From the NCBI RefSeq assembly GCF_017347095.1, contig NZ_JADPRZ010000002.1, positions 1 through 64,000 on the forward strand: 64,000 nucleotides of DNA, read 5' to 3'. The stretch comes from Sporosarcina sp. E16_8 (GTDB lineage Bacteria > Bacillota > Bacilli > Bacillales_A > Planococcaceae). The translations under genes were made by a program, and so were the position numbers. The notes beneath the pieces are model-generated. The model was not told the origin of the DNA and did no database searches. It saw nothing but the letters and a program-made list of their open reading frames with translations. Below, in pieces: positions 7,788-17,006 of this stretch (positions are counted from its first letter, which is position 1; each line of letters begins with the position of its first letter).

Positions 7788-9485
7788 TCACAGTGGAAGT
7801 AATTCCTTTTCGGCTTTCTTTTTTTCTTCATCAATCAATGCACGGCGTAAAATTTTACCGACAGCTGTTTTCGGCAACTCTTTACGGAATTCATAAAGTC
7901 GAGGCACTTTAAACGATGCTAAGTTCTCTCTACAATACTTATCAAGCTCAGCTTCCGTTACAGTAGCTCCTTGTTTTAAGACAATATAGGCTTTAACAGT
8001 TTCCCCTCTGTACGGATCTGGGATACCCGCAATAATACATTCCTGTATCGCTTCGTGTTCATAAAGAACCTCTTCAATCTCCCGCGGATAAATATTGAAA
8101 CCGCTTGCAATAATTATATCTTTTTTCCGATCAACCACATAGAAATAACCCTCGTCGTCCATATATCCGAGATCCCCGGTTAAAAACCAGCCATCGCGTA
8201 AAGTCTGTTCTGTATCTTCAGGTCTATTCCAATAACCCTTCATCACTTGAGGGCCTTTCACCGCAATTTCACCGATTTCTCCATTCGCCAGCGGTTCCGA
8301 TGACTCAGGACCAAGTATGCAAGAATCAGTATCTGGCCATGGAACACCAATTGATCCTTTAACTCGTTTGTCTGCCCACACGAAGTTTGAATGGGTAACT
8401 GGAGACGTTTCCGTAAGTCCGTATCCTTCGACGAGTTTCCCACCAGTGACTCTCTCGAATTTCTCTTGCACTTCGACCGGTAATGCGGCAGAACCACTAA
8501 TACATGCTTTTATGGATGATAGATCATATTTCTTCAAATCAGGATGATTTAATAGTCCAATATAGATAGTAGGTGCTCCTGGGAATAAGGTTGGCTTTTG
8601 TTTGTCAATTGCCTTCAAAGCCGTTCCAAAATCAAACTTAGGGATAAGTACCATTCTGTTCCCCTGCATGACAGAAAGAATTAATACCGTAGTCATTCCA
8701 TATACATGGAAGAATGGCAAAATACCCATGACTGTTTCTTCGCCTTCTTTACACTTATACAACCATTCGCCACACATTTTAACGTTAGAAATTAGATTCG
8801 CGTGCGTCAACATGACCCCTTTTGGAGAACCCGTTGTGCCACCAGTATATTGCAGCAACGCAATATCTTCATCGTAATCAAAATCATAACTAACCGGATC
8901 TGATTTTGCGATTTTCATAATTTCAGTAAATAAATGATTCATCCCGCGGTGCTCAACTTTTACTGTAATCCCGTGTTCTTTTTTCTGAATGAATGGATAG
9001 ATAAGATTCTTAGGAAACGGCAGATAGTCTTTTATTCCTGTTATTATTACATGCTCTAGTTTCGTGTCTTTAACGATCTTCGAGATTCGCGGAAATAGAA
9101 TGTCGAGTGAAATGATTGCTTTCGCCCCAGAATCGACCATTTGATAAGCCACTTCACGCTCCGTATAAAGAGGATTCGTTTGAACGACGATTGCGCCAAC
9201 ATACAAAGTTCCATAGTAGGCAATTGCCCCTTGTGGACAGTTTGGAAGCATTATTGCAACCCGGTCACCTTTTACAATTCCGATTGATGTCAAATAGTTT
9301 GCGAATTTTAAAGATGATTCATGAAACTCTTTAAACGAGATGTCTTTTCCCAGAAAATGCATAGCGGTCTTGTCAGGATATTTCTTGCTGGATCTTGTCA
9401 GGAATTCCTGAATAGGAATGTGTTCATAGTCAAGTGTCTTTGAAATTTCAGCGGGATACAAGTCCAGCCAAGGTTTCATTGTCAT
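7788..9485 (-). CDS. lcfA: Long-chain fatty acid--CoA ligase
   Basis: It activates long-chain fatty acids to acyl-CoA using ATP. The 565-residue ANL-superfamily enzyme has the AMP-binding P-loop YTGGTTGSPKGVMLTH, the EGYGLTETSP motif, the hinge TGDLGYMDDEGYFYVVDRKK and the late lysine region PKTAVGKILRR. Length is near that of B. subtilis LcfA (about 560). A GAGGGGGG site precedes the ATG. It has its own SigA promoter with no obvious FadR operator, unlike fadR next door. Confidence 0.97.
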   Translation of the reverse strand: MTMKPWLDLYPAEISKTLDYEHIPIQEFLTRSSKKYPDKTAMHFLGKDISFKEFHESSLKFANYLTSIGIVKGDRVAIMLPNCPQGAIAYYGTLYVGAIVVQTNPLYTEREVAYQMVDSGAKAIISLDILFPRISKIVKDTKLEHVIITGIKDYLPFPKNLIYPFIQKKEHGITVKVEHRGMNHLFTEIMKIAKSDPVSYDFDYDEDIALLQYTGGTTGSPKGVMLTHANLISNVKMCGEWLYKCKEGEETVMGILPFFHVYGMTTVLILSVMQGNRMVLIPKFDFGTALKAIDKQKPTLFPGAPTIYIGLLNHPDLKKYDLSSIKACISGSAALPVEVQEKFERVTGGKLVEGYGLTETSPVTHSNFVWADKRVKGSIGVPWPDTDSCILGPESSEPLANGEIGEIAVKGPQVMKGYWNRPEDTEQTLRDGWFLTGDLGYMDDEGYFYVVDRKKDIIIASGFNIYPREIEEVLYEHEAIQECIIAGIPDPYRGETVKAYIVLKQGATVTEAELDKYCRENLASFKVPRLYEFRKELPKTAVGKILRRALIDEEKKKAEKELLPL

Positions 9486-9536
9486 AAAAAGCCCCCCTCT
9501 TTCCCCTCTTTAATTCTTTGAATATTCCTAATCTTA

Positions 9537-9565
9537 ATTATAGAGGTAAGTGATGCAGGTTTCAA
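9537..9565 (-). promoter_or_regulatory. SigA promoter of lcfA
   Basis: On the minus strand TTGAAA (9560-9565), a 17-nt spacer and TATAAT (9537-9542). It lies about 50 nt before the lcfA start. No FadR-like TGAATGA/TCATTCA palindrome is seen around it. Confidence 0.85.
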
Positions 9566-9584
9566 ATAGAATTTTAATTTACCT

Positions 9585-9617
9585 AAAAAAACCTTAACCA
9601 GAATAAACTGGTTAAGG
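9585..9617 (-). terminator. Terminator of the mutS2-yshE side
   Basis: CCTTAACCAG (9592-9601) pairs with CTGGTTAAGG (9608-9617), followed by a U run on the minus strand (9585-9591). The 3' arm overlaps the stop codon of the small ORF at 9612-9698. Confidence 0.9.
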
Positions 9618-9698
9618 TGTATTTGCTATCATCCAATAAATACCTACTGCGATAAAAACTACGCAGACAACGAGTAATATCTTAGCTAATTTCTCCAT
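9612..9698 (-). CDS. Putative 28-residue membrane protein
   Basis: Hand translation gives MEKLAKILLVVCVVFIAVGI followed by YWMIANTP: a short charged start and one membrane segment of about 20 residues. It begins 13 nt after the yshE stop, with AAGGG upstream at a rather long spacing, and its stop lies inside the terminator stem, so it would be the last gene of the transcript. I do not recognise a family. Position and clean hydrophobic composition favour a real small protein, but chance is not excluded. Confidence 0.55.
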   Translation of the reverse strand: MEKLAKILLVVCVVFIAVGIYWMIANTP

Positions 9699-9711
9699 AA
9701 CTTCACAACCC

Positions 9712-10125
9712 TTATGAAATACTTGCTCCTATTACGAATGAAAGCCCCACTGATATCGTCAAAGATATGAAACCGACAGCGCGATTATCTGCTTCAATTT
9801 CCTTATCAATATTGAATTTAGGCGTAAGGAATTCAAACAACAGATAGGCGAAAATAAGCAGGATAAATCCGAACAAACCCCAGCCGATCATTTGAGGCAA
9901 TGAATTATGCTGCTCGATTGAGTATCGAAAAATGTTTGCTACCCCGAATATTTTCCCACCTGTCGCCAGTGCGACCGAAAAATTTCCTTTTCGGATTTCT
10001 TCCCAGTTCTTATATTTCGTTACGAGCTCAAAAAGTACCATCGAAACGATAAGACAAAGTACGACTACGCTAAAGTAACCTGCTGATTCTACTAATGGAT
10101 GGTTCCAAAACCCGGTTTGACTCAT
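9712..10125 (-). CDS. yshE: DUF350-family membrane protein (YshE-like)
   Basis: A 137-residue integral membrane protein with four predicted membrane segments (near residues 15-36, 52-68, 78-100 and 115-135). Two similar halves are typical of DUF350. The gene position between mutS2 and lcfA is that of B. subtilis yshE. The biochemical role is unknown. Upstream lie 570 bp of repeats, so it is probably expressed apart from mutS2. Confidence 0.85.
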   Translation of the reverse strand: MSQTGFWNHPLVESAGYFSVVVLCLIVSMVLFELVTKYKNWEEIRKGNFSVALATGGKIFGVANIFRYSIEQHNSLPQMIGWGLFGFILLIFAYLLFEFLTPKFNIDKEIEADNRAVGFISLTISVGLSFVIGASIS

Positions 10126-10285
10126 AGCATTCGACTCCTTTTACGTTTGGTCATTCCTACCTATACGGATGAGTACGTAAAAGGTTTCAAAAATGGGTAT
10201 ATACTTTTTTATCATTGCATGAAACTTCGAGAGAATCTTTTCCACCCCGTAAGTTGAAATAAAGATTCCTTTCAATCCTCTTCGG

Positions 10286-10411
10286 CGCTAGGGGATGCCT
10301 CCCGCCCTAAGCCAGGTAGCTGCGCCACCGGTCTTAGGGCTTCGGCTACCCCTGTAATGCGCCTACGCTGGGTTTTTATAGGTATACATTTGTTTAACTT
10401 AAACTATATAT
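10286..10411. repeat. Dispersed repeat family B, copy 1
   Basis: It holds a GCCCTAAG...CTTAGGGC hairpin, then GGCTTCGGCTACCC, GCGCCTACGCTGGGTTTTTA and TAGGTATACATTTGTTTAAC. The same order of blocks occurs at 60505-60626. In the two copies the hairpin stems differ (CCCTAAG/CTTAGGG here, CCTTAAG/CTTAAGG there) but still pair, which suggests a selected structure. Confidence 0.8.
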
Positions 10412-10469
10412 TCAGCACTACTTATTTAGAATTAACTAGGTGGTATACCTAACCTGTATAACGAACAAA

Positions 10470-10655
10470 TCTAGCGAAGGAGCGACACTAATGAAAGGCA
10501 GCCCAATATCGCCGCGTCCTGCGGCAAAGGCTGCACACCCGCATCCTGCGGATGCCGAAGCAATAAGACCTAGGAGGGATGCAGTTCAATCCCTCTCCAG
10601 TGATCTTCTGACGTGCTTATTGCGTAAGGCCAGCACCAAGCGACTAAGCGGTGTT
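10470..10655. repeat. Dispersed repeat family A, diverged copy
   Basis: Recognisable family A blocks are GCCGCGTCCTGCGGC, GCATCCTGCGGATGC and GGGATGCAGTTCAATCCC, each a small hairpin. The outer ends are diverged. Together with the family B copy it fills the yshE-mutS2 gap (10126-10697); I see no gene there, and the open frame across it is a product of the repeats. Confidence 0.72.
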
Positions 10656-10697
10656 GGAAGAACATTCTATTTGTTAAGGGCCTACTATACAGTTGAA

Positions 10698-13055
10698 CTA
10701 TTTCAATTCGACAACAGTAACGCCGTGTCCGCCTTCACCAGCTTCACCGAATCGGTACGTTTTCACGCGGCTGTGATTTTTCAAAAATTGCTGGATACCT
10801 TGCCTTAATGCTCCGGTACCTTTGCCGTGAATAATTGACACTTGGTGATAATTCGATAGAAGCGCATCGTCCAAATATTTCTCTGTGCGGAAGATTGCAT
10901 CTTCATAGCGCTCTCCACGCAGGTCGAGTTCCATTTTGATGTTTGTATCCCGTCCCGCTACTGAAGTTGATATATACTGTTTTTTCTCTTTTTCTGGTTT
11001 AACAAATTCCAGTCCTGATTGATCAAGCTTCATCTTCAAGATACCAATTTGGACAATCCATTCATTATCTGAAACTTTATCAATGAGCGTCCCTTTTTGA
11101 CCGTAACTAAGCACTTTCACTTCGTCACCTATTTGAAGGGCCCTTGGCGCTGCCTTCGCTTTAACTGCCTTCTTCTTCTCTTCAGCAGGGGCAGCACCTT
11201 CAAGACGTTTACGAGCTTCAATCAATTCGTGCTCTTTTACGTTAGCACCCACATTCAGGCGCATTGCACGTAAATCTGAAATGATAGTTTCCGATTCACG
11301 CTTCGCATCTTCGATGATTTTCCTCGCTTTTTCTTTCGCTTTTTCTTCCATACGTTCTTTCTTGTTCTCGAACTCGGCAAGCTTTGCTTCCAATTCACGT
11401 TTCAATCGATCTGTTTCCAGTAAGATGTCATGCGTTTCTTCTGCATCTTTTTCTGATTGAACACGACTTGTCTCGAGAGACAGGATCATTGAATCGACTT
11501 CACCGCGATCTGTGCCAGTGAATTTTTTAGCTCGATTAATGACCCTGTCCTGCAATCCTAGACGCTTTGAAATTTCAAACGCATTACTGCGCCCTGGAAC
11601 GCCTATTAACAAACGGTATGTCGGGCTTAGCGTGTCAACATCAAATTCAACGCTGGCATTGGCAACGCCCGGACGATTATAGCCATATGCTTTCAACTCT
11701 GGATAATGGGTTGTTGCCATAACTCTTGCACCACGTCCATGCACTTCATCCAGAATTGAAATGGCAAGTGCCGCCCCTTCTTGTGGATCTGTACCTGAAC
11801 CGAGCTCATCGAATATAATAAGAGAACGGTCATCATATTTTTCTAAAATATCGACGATGTTCACCATATGTGAGGAAAATGTACTAAGACTTTGCTCAAT
11901 TGACTGCTCGTCCCCGATATCTGCATAGACCGAATCGAACACTGCAACTTCAGAACCATCGAGTGCTGGAATAGGAAGCCCTGCCTGCGCCATCAGCGTG
12001 CATAGCCCTACCGTTTTCAACGTGACCGTCTTCCCACCCGTATTGGGTCCAGTAATAACGATTGTTGTAATATCTTTACCGAATTCAATTGTATTCGCAA
12101 CTGCTTCTTCCATCGATAGCAAGGGATGTCTTGCTTTCGATAGACGAATATATCCTTTATTGTTCACTTCCGGTTTCGTACATTTATGTGCTTTCCCAAA
12201 TTTCGCTTTAGCAAGGATAACGTCAATTTCAGATAATATCGCAACAAGTGTGAATAGATCATGTGCGACTTCCTGCACTTTTGAAGATAGGTCGATAAGG
12301 ATTTTCTCGATTTCTTCCTGTTCCTGCAGTTTTAATCTTCTAATTTCATTATTCGCTTGAACAACTGCATCCGGCTCGATGAAAAGCGTTTGACCAGACG
12401 ATGACATATCGTGAATAACACCACGGTAATGCGAACGGTACTCTGACTTTACAGGAATCACATAACGGTCATTCCGGATAGTAACAATCGCGTCGGACAA
12501 CATTGTTGCGGCGTTTTTCCCACGTGTATAACTTTCCAGCTTCTCTCGAACACGGCCTTCCTGCATTCGCATTCCTTGCCGAATTGTTCGCAGCGACCCT
12601 GATGCGCTGTCTACAACATGCGCGTTGTCATCGATGCATGCATTTATTTCGTGTTCCAAGCCCGTCAAAATCGGGATGCCATCTTTTTTCGCAATGAAAT
12701 GTGGGATTTCAATATCTTCATCTGCCACAATTGCTTCGATGAATTGACGTAGATTCCGACTTGCACGGATTGTGTTAGCCGTTTCCATCAGTTCATATGC
12801 ACTTAGCATGCCACCCATTTGTGCTCGTTTAGCATGGGGTCTAATATCACTGATCCCGCCCATTGGCACATTTCCACGGACGCGAAGTATTGATAACCCT
12901 TCGTCCGTTTCTTCAAGCAGTTTTACAACTTCGTCAAAATCGCTGACAGGTACTAATTTCTCCATATAAGATCGACCGGCGAATGATGTGCAATGAGTTG
13001 CTGCCATATCCCGGATTTTATCGAACTCAAGTGTTTTTAAGACACGGTTTTCCAA
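10698..13055 (-). CDS. mutS2: Endonuclease MutS2
   Basis: MutS2 is an ATPase with a C-terminal Smr nuclease domain that acts on branched DNA and, in B. subtilis, on collided ribosomes. The core has the Walker A ITGPNTGGKTVTLKTVGL and Walker B LIIFDELGSGTDPQEG; a long coiled-coil and lysine-rich region follows (residues 510-640), and the Smr domain has LDLRGERYEDA and IIHGKGTGALRQGI. The longest frame starts in the polX end. TTG at 13055, preceded by AGAGGAAG and 16 nt after the polX stop, gives 785 residues, the length of B. subtilis MutS2. Confidence 0.95.
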   Translation of the reverse strand: MENRVLKTLEFDKIRDMAATHCTSFAGRSYMEKLVPVSDFDEVVKLLEETDEGLSILRVRGNVPMGGISDIRPHAKRAQMGGMLSAYELMETANTIRASRNLRQFIEAIVADEDIEIPHFIAKKDGIPILTGLEHEINACIDDNAHVVDSASGSLRTIRQGMRMQEGRVREKLESYTRGKNAATMLSDAIVTIRNDRYVIPVKSEYRSHYRGVIHDMSSSGQTLFIEPDAVVQANNEIRRLKLQEQEEIEKILIDLSSKVQEVAHDLFTLVAILSEIDVILAKAKFGKAHKCTKPEVNNKGYIRLSKARHPLLSMEEAVANTIEFGKDITTIVITGPNTGGKTVTLKTVGLCTLMAQAGLPIPALDGSEVAVFDSVYADIGDEQSIEQSLSTFSSHMVNIVDILEKYDDRSLIIFDELGSGTDPQEGAALAISILDEVHGRGARVMATTHYPELKAYGYNRPGVANASVEFDVDTLSPTYRLLIGVPGRSNAFEISKRLGLQDRVINRAKKFTGTDRGEVDSMILSLETSRVQSEKDAEETHDILLETDRLKRELEAKLAEFENKKERMEEKAKEKARKIIEDAKRESETIISDLRAMRLNVGANVKEHELIEARKRLEGAAPAEEKKKAVKAKAAPRALQIGDEVKVLSYGQKGTLIDKVSDNEWIVQIGILKMKLDQSGLEFVKPEKEKKQYISTSVAGRDTNIKMELDLRGERYEDAIFRTEKYLDDALLSNYHQVSIIHGKGTGALRQGIQQFLKNHSRVKTYRFGEAGEGGHGVTVVELK

Positions 13056-13071
13056 TGTCTTACACTTCCTC

Positions 13072-14778
13072 TCACTTCCGCACAATATCACGGATAAATT
13101 TATCGAGCGGCCACGTATTAACGACCGTCTCTTTTTTCAACCACGCTTTTTTACCGTAGTTTACACCAGTAGTCATATAATTTAGTTGATCGATTGCATG
13201 TGCATCTGTATTGATGGCAATTGTAACTCCAGCTTCTTGCGCCATGATAAGATGATCAGTCGCAAGGTCGAGCCGGTATGGATTCGCATTCAACTCAAGT
13301 ATTTTACCATATTCCTTCGCCCATTGGATGAGTTGAGGCACATCAGGGTTATAGCCTTCCCGTTGACCAACTATGCGGCCTGTTGGGTGCGCAATCATAT
13401 TGACATGCGGATTTTTAATGGCCGTATGAAGCCTTTCCATAATCAATTCCTGTGATTGACTAAAATTAGAGTGAATAGACGCGATGACAAAATCTAGCTC
13501 GCTGAGTAGTTCATCATCAAAATCGAGTGTCGCGTCAGGAAGAATGTCCATTTCTGTTCCGCAAAAGATTTCGATGTCGTCATATTCTTTATTTAACGTA
13601 CGGATTTCCGCGATTTGTTCACGTAAACGCTCAGGCGTAAGTCCGTTCGCAACTTTGAGATACTGCGTATGGTCTGTGATAACCATATAGGAATAGCCTT
13701 TAGCACGGCAGGCCTCAACCATTTCACGGATTGTGTACGCTCCGTCTGACCATGTTGTATGCATATGAAGATCTGAACGGATGTCTTCGAGCGCTATCAA
13801 GCCGGCGAGTTCATCGACACGATCGATTTCACTGCCATTTCTTCGCACCGCAGGCGGGATGAATGGCAAACCGAAGTGTGCGAAAAATTGTTCTTCCGAA
13901 TCGAATGTCTTAACGGAACCATCTTCATTCTCCACTCCATATTCACTTATTTTCATTCCTCTAGATTTCGCAAGCTGGCGCATCTTGACGTTATGGTCTT
14001 TCGAGCCAGTGAAATGATGGATGGCACTTGCAAATTGTTCTGCTTTCACGAAACGGAAATCGGCGTCAATTGCCTCCTCCAAGTCGAGCGTTACAGACAG
14101 TTTGGCATCCCCCGCCGCAATCGTTGCGACAAGCGGCAAAGTCGCAAGTAGTTTTTCTCGAACGACTGCGGGCTCGTCCGTCACAATGATGAAATCGACA
14201 TCACTGCTTTCCTCTTCCGTTCGCCGATAACTTCCAGCGACAGAAAAATGGTTAATTTCCGTAATCAGACGTAGTTCCTGCTCAACAAATGTGACGACTT
14301 TTTCCATTTGCCAATATGGGAATTTCCCTTGCCGAGTTCCTAAAATTTCTATTTCACTCAAAATATTGTCTTCCGTTTTCTTGCCAAAACCGGCGACTTT
14401 ACTCACTTCCCCTGCAAGGCAGGCCGCATGGAGTGATTCCACCGAATCGATGCCGATCGCCTCACGCAGTTTGGCGATTTTTTTGCCGCCAAGACCCGGG
14501 ATTTTCAACAATGGTACAAGCCCTTTTGGCACAGCTTCTTCCAATTCTTTTAGAAGATCAGACTCTCCTTTTTCTAGCAAGTCAGTAATGACAGCACCAG
14601 TGCCTTTGCCAATCCCTTTCAGCTTTAAAATATCATCCATCTCAGCTAAACTTCGTGGATCTAGTTCAAGTACGTTGGCAGCTTTTCTAAATGCAGCTAC
14701 TTTGAAATGGTTTTCCCCAAGTAACTCCATGTATAAAGCGATTTTTTCAAACGTGCGAATGATTGTCTTTTTATTCAC
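13072..14778 (-). CDS. polX: DNA polymerase/3'-5' exonuclease PolX
   Basis: A family X DNA polymerase with a C-terminal PHP exonuclease domain, used in base-excision and gap-filling repair. Visible parts are helix-hairpin-helix motifs (LKGIGKGTGAVITDLL, IPGLGGKKIAKLREAIG), the nucleotidyltransferase motif VAGSYRRTEEESSDVDFIIV, and the PHP motifs DLHMHTTWSDG, VITDHTQYL and IASIHSN. GTG at 14778 follows AGGAGGG by 6 nt and gives 568 residues, as in B. subtilis (about 570); the upstream ATG adds an unsupported 12 residues. The mutS2 SD overlaps its stop, indicating coupling. Confidence 0.95.
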   Translation of the reverse strand: MNKKTIIRTFEKIALYMELLGENHFKVAAFRKAANVLELDPRSLAEMDDILKLKGIGKGTGAVITDLLEKGESDLLKELEEAVPKGLVPLLKIPGLGGKKIAKLREAIGIDSVESLHAACLAGEVSKVAGFGKKTEDNILSEIEILGTRQGKFPYWQMEKVVTFVEQELRLITEINHFSVAGSYRRTEEESSDVDFIIVTDEPAVVREKLLATLPLVATIAAGDAKLSVTLDLEEAIDADFRFVKAEQFASAIHHFTGSKDHNVKMRQLAKSRGMKISEYGVENEDGSVKTFDSEEQFFAHFGLPFIPPAVRRNGSEIDRVDELAGLIALEDIRSDLHMHTTWSDGAYTIREMVEACRAKGYSYMVITDHTQYLKVANGLTPERLREQIAEIRTLNKEYDDIEIFCGTEMDILPDATLDFDDELLSELDFVIASIHSNFSQSQELIMERLHTAIKNPHVNMIAHPTGRIVGQREGYNPDVPQLIQWAKEYGKILELNANPYRLDLATDHLIMAQEAGVTIAINTDAHAIDQLNYMTTGVNYGKKAWLKKETVVNTWPLDKFIRDIVRK

Positions 14779-14848
14779 TAATAGCCCTCCTGTTCTGAAA
14801 TACGGAAGCGGCATTTTACTTTCAGCCGCCGCAGTTTGACAATTCTAG

Positions 14849-14879
14849 AAAAAAGCCTCCCTCCAAAAGGGGGGAAGCC
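14849..14879 (-). terminator. Terminator after cvpA
   Basis: A GC-rich stem, GCTTCCCCCC against GGAGGGAGGC with G-U pairs, is followed by a U run on the minus strand (14849-14854). It lies immediately after the cvpA stop. Confidence 0.85.
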
Positions 14880-14880
14880 G

Positions 14881-15420
14881 TCAGTTTGTATAGATGAACC
14901 ACCATTTTTTAACAGTTTCTGACAACACCGGCGTATGTTCAAACATCGACTTAGCCAACAATGAATGACTTATCTTGTCTTGGATAAACTCTATTGGTAG
15001 CATAGCCAGCAGATAGAGAACAAGGAACATAAGTATATAGAATTCGATAAATCCGAACAAAGCCCCCGTGATGCGTGCTATGAAACCGAGGACGGGCAAA
15101 TACTTCAGGAAATCAAACATAGATGCAATGAGCTGCAATCCGAATTTGACGACAAGAAATATCAAAACAAACGCCAGTAGTTGATAGAACGTCCCATCTA
15201 GATCCAGTTGTTCCACTGTCATGGATAATTTCGAACCTGCTGTAACACCTGGGTAAGGAACCCAAAGAACAAATGATTCTGCTAGTTGCTTATAGAACGA
15301 ATAAGCGACAACAAGTGCGATGATGAATCCTGTCATATGTATAATTTGGACAATGAGTCCCCGTCTGAATCCCGTTACGAGTCCTCCGAATAGGAGGAAA
15401 ATAATTAGTAAATCAAGCAT
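14881..15420 (-). CDS. cvpA: CvpA-family membrane protein
   Basis: A 179-residue protein with four hydrophobic segments (near 1-22, 27-46, 75-100 and 110-138), matching the CvpA (colicin V production) family and the YshB position in B. subtilis. The family motif GGLVTGFRRGLIVQIIHM is at the N-terminus. Its exact role is unknown; family members influence envelope stress and secretion. It starts 9 nt after zapA, so the two are cotranscribed. Confidence 0.88.
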   Translation of the reverse strand: MLDLLIIFLLFGGLVTGFRRGLIVQIIHMTGFIIALVVAYSFYKQLAESFVLWVPYPGVTAGSKLSMTVEQLDLDGTFYQLLAFVLIFLVVKFGLQLIASMFDFLKYLPVLGFIARITGALFGFIEFYILMFLVLYLLAMLPIEFIQDKISHSLLAKSMFEHTPVLSETVKKWWFIYTN

Positions 15421-15429
15421 GTAATACCG

Positions 15430-15690
15430 TCAACCCTTCAGCTTATTCAATTCTTCTTCCAGTTGTTCAACTTGTTTTTTTAATTTAAGATAATCATGTA
15501 CACTATTAACAGCGGTAAGCACAGCGATTTTTGTACTGTCGAGGTAAGGGTTATGGGCACTGATTTCCCTCATCCTTTCATCGACCATCGAGGCGACCAG
15601 CCGCATATGAGTGCTTGTTTCGGTACCGACCATTTTATAGGTCTGCCCGTATATGTCAACTGCTATGCGTGTCTTCTGTTCGTCTGCCAA
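15430..15690 (-). CDS. zapA: Cell division protein ZapA
   Basis: ZapA bundles FtsZ filaments and stabilises the Z ring. The 86-residue product reads [18 protein letters not shown], then the ZapA core [18 protein letters not shown] and a C-terminal coiled coil ([19 protein letters not shown]). The open frame is longer upstream, but TTG at 15690 is preceded by GGGAGG at good spacing and gives the family length (B. subtilis: 85). Upstream ATG codons overlap that SD or lie in a non-conserved extension. Confidence 0.93.
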   Translation of the reverse strand: MADEQKTRIAVDIYGQTYKMVGTETSTHMRLVASMVDERMREISAHNPYLDSTKIAVLTAVNSVHDYLKLKKQVEQLEEELNKLKG

Positions 15691-15724
15691 TGATACGACC
15701 TCCCACATAAAAACTCTGTTATTA

Positions 15725-15754
15725 ATCATACCACGAAATGGTTTTAGTTGTGAA
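15725..15754 (-). promoter_or_regulatory. Likely promoter of zapA-cvpA
   Basis: On the minus strand TTCACA (15749-15754), an 18-nt spacer and TGG-TATGAT with an extended -10. It is placed between the divergent zapA and rnhC genes. Confidence 0.55.
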
Positions 15755-15780
15755 TTAAGTCGACGAAAGGAAGTTATAAA

Positions 15781-16716
15781 TTGAGTAATCAAGTTATTAT
15801 TGTAAACAATCAAGATATGAAAAAAGTGATAAATCATTACACGCCTTCAAAAGTCGTACGCAATGCCCCTGGAGTCGTCTTTGCGGCGAAACTGCCTGAT
15901 ACCTCAATCACAGCCTACAAGTCCGGAAAAGTGCTGTTCCAGGGCGCAGGATCTGAACGGGAAGCCGCGCGTTGGGGTACAGCGGAAGTTAAAGCAGGGT
16001 CGGTTGCAGTGAAAGCAAAAGGGGATGTGCTACCTGACGGGTTAGCACAACTATCCGTTCTAGGGTCAGATGAAACTGGAACGGGTGATTTCTTCGGTCC
16101 TGTCACTGTTGCAGCTTGTTTTGTCCGTGCCGATCAAGTAGAACTTGTTCGCGAACTTGGTGTGAAAGATTCAAAAATGCTAACAGATGACCTCATGCGA
16201 AAAATCGCACCCGACTTACAGGAAGCGCTCATTTATAGTGTGCTGACGCTTGAAAATGAGAAATACAATGAAGTACAAGCGAGCGGCTGGTCTCAAGGAA
16301 AGATTAAAGCCCTCCTTCATAATCAAGCACTTAAGCATGTACTCAGGAAAATAGACGGAGAAAAACCCGATTATATTTTGATTGACCAATTTGCAGAACG
16401 CGGCATTTATTATAATCACATCAAAGCGGAGTCTGAAATTGTACGAGAGAATGTGCTATTTTCGACGAAAGCGGAAGGGCTTCATATGTCTGTTGCAGCT
16501 GCGTCAATTATTGCGCGTGTTGCGTTTTTAGAAGCAATGGATAAGTTGAGTGAGTTAGCAGGTATCACACTGCCGAAAGGCGCGGGACCCAAAGTGGATG
16601 AGGTGGCCGCCAGGATTTTGTTGAAAAGCGGTGAAGAAAAATTGAAGTCGTTGACGAAGTGGCACTTTGCAAATGCGGGGAAAGCTAAGAATCTTGCGGC
16701 GCGGAAAAGAGGGTGA
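15781..16716 (+). CDS. rnhC: Ribonuclease HIII
   Basis: It cleaves the RNA strand of RNA-DNA hybrids. The 311-residue protein has an N-terminal TBP-like substrate-binding region (about 1-85) and the RNase H catalytic domain with [20 protein letters not shown] (catalytic DE), VKDSKMLTD, and [15 protein letters not shown]. The start is TTG, preceded by AAAGGAAG at 7 nt. It is divergent from zapA and convergent with pheT, as in B. subtilis. A 20-nt repeat array follows its stop. Confidence 0.96.
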   Translation: MSNQVIIVNNQDMKKVINHYTPSKVVRNAPGVVFAAKLPDTSITAYKSGKVLFQGAGSEREAARWGTAEVKAGSVAVKAKGDVLPDGLAQLSVLGSDETGTGDFFGPVTVAACFVRADQVELVRELGVKDSKMLTDDLMRKIAPDLQEALIYSVLTLENEKYNEVQASGWSQGKIKALLHNQALKHVLRKIDGEKPDYILIDQFAERGIYYNHIKAESEIVRENVLFSTKAEGLHMSVAAASIIARVAFLEAMDKLSELAGITLPKGAGPKVDEVAARILLKSGEEKLKSLTKWHFANAGKAKNLAARKRG

Positions 16717-16728
16717 TTTTTTTAGGTG

Positions 16729-16961
16729 TAATTTTAACTTTCTAATTCTAAAACCAACTTTTAAATCCTAATGTCAACTTCGAGATTCTAATCACAACTA
16801 TTCGTTTTTGTGACAATCTACGCAAAGTGTGCCTAGGTATTTTCTGTAATTGCAACTTCAGAGTTCTAATTGCAACTCCAAGGTTTTAATTGCAACTCTA
16901 AGATTCTAATTGCAACTTTTCAATCGTAATTGCAACTTTTCTTTTCTAATTGCATTTCCCC
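16729..16961. repeat. Degenerate tandem array with an exact 20-nt pitch
   Basis: Ten units begin with TAAT/TAAA and mostly carry TAATTGCAACT followed by about 9 variable nt. Starts are 16729, 16749, 16769 and 16789 (weak units), then after about 38 nt of unrelated sequence 16847, 16867, 16887, 16907, 16927 and 16947 (strong units). The pitch is exactly 20 nt within each block. The array lies between the ends of the convergent rnhC and pheT genes. Confidence 0.92.
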
Positions 16962-16998
16962 AAAAAGAGGCACACAGAATAGAATTCTGTGTGCCTCT
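16962..16998 (-). terminator. Terminator of pheST
   Basis: AGAGGCACACAGAAT pairs with ATTCTGTGTGCCTCT with a 2-4 nt loop, and a U run follows on the minus strand. The stem is symmetric, so it could also stop rnhC transcripts. Confidence 0.9.
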
Positions 16999-17006
16999 TG
17001 ATTTAT

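Noticed and set aside
10440..10808. 122-codon plus-strand frame
   Set aside because: It covers repeat family A and then runs antisense into the 3' end of mutS2.
13056..13091. ATG start of mutS2 within polX
   Set aside because: The extension is not family-like; TTG 13055 has the better SD and gives 785 residues.
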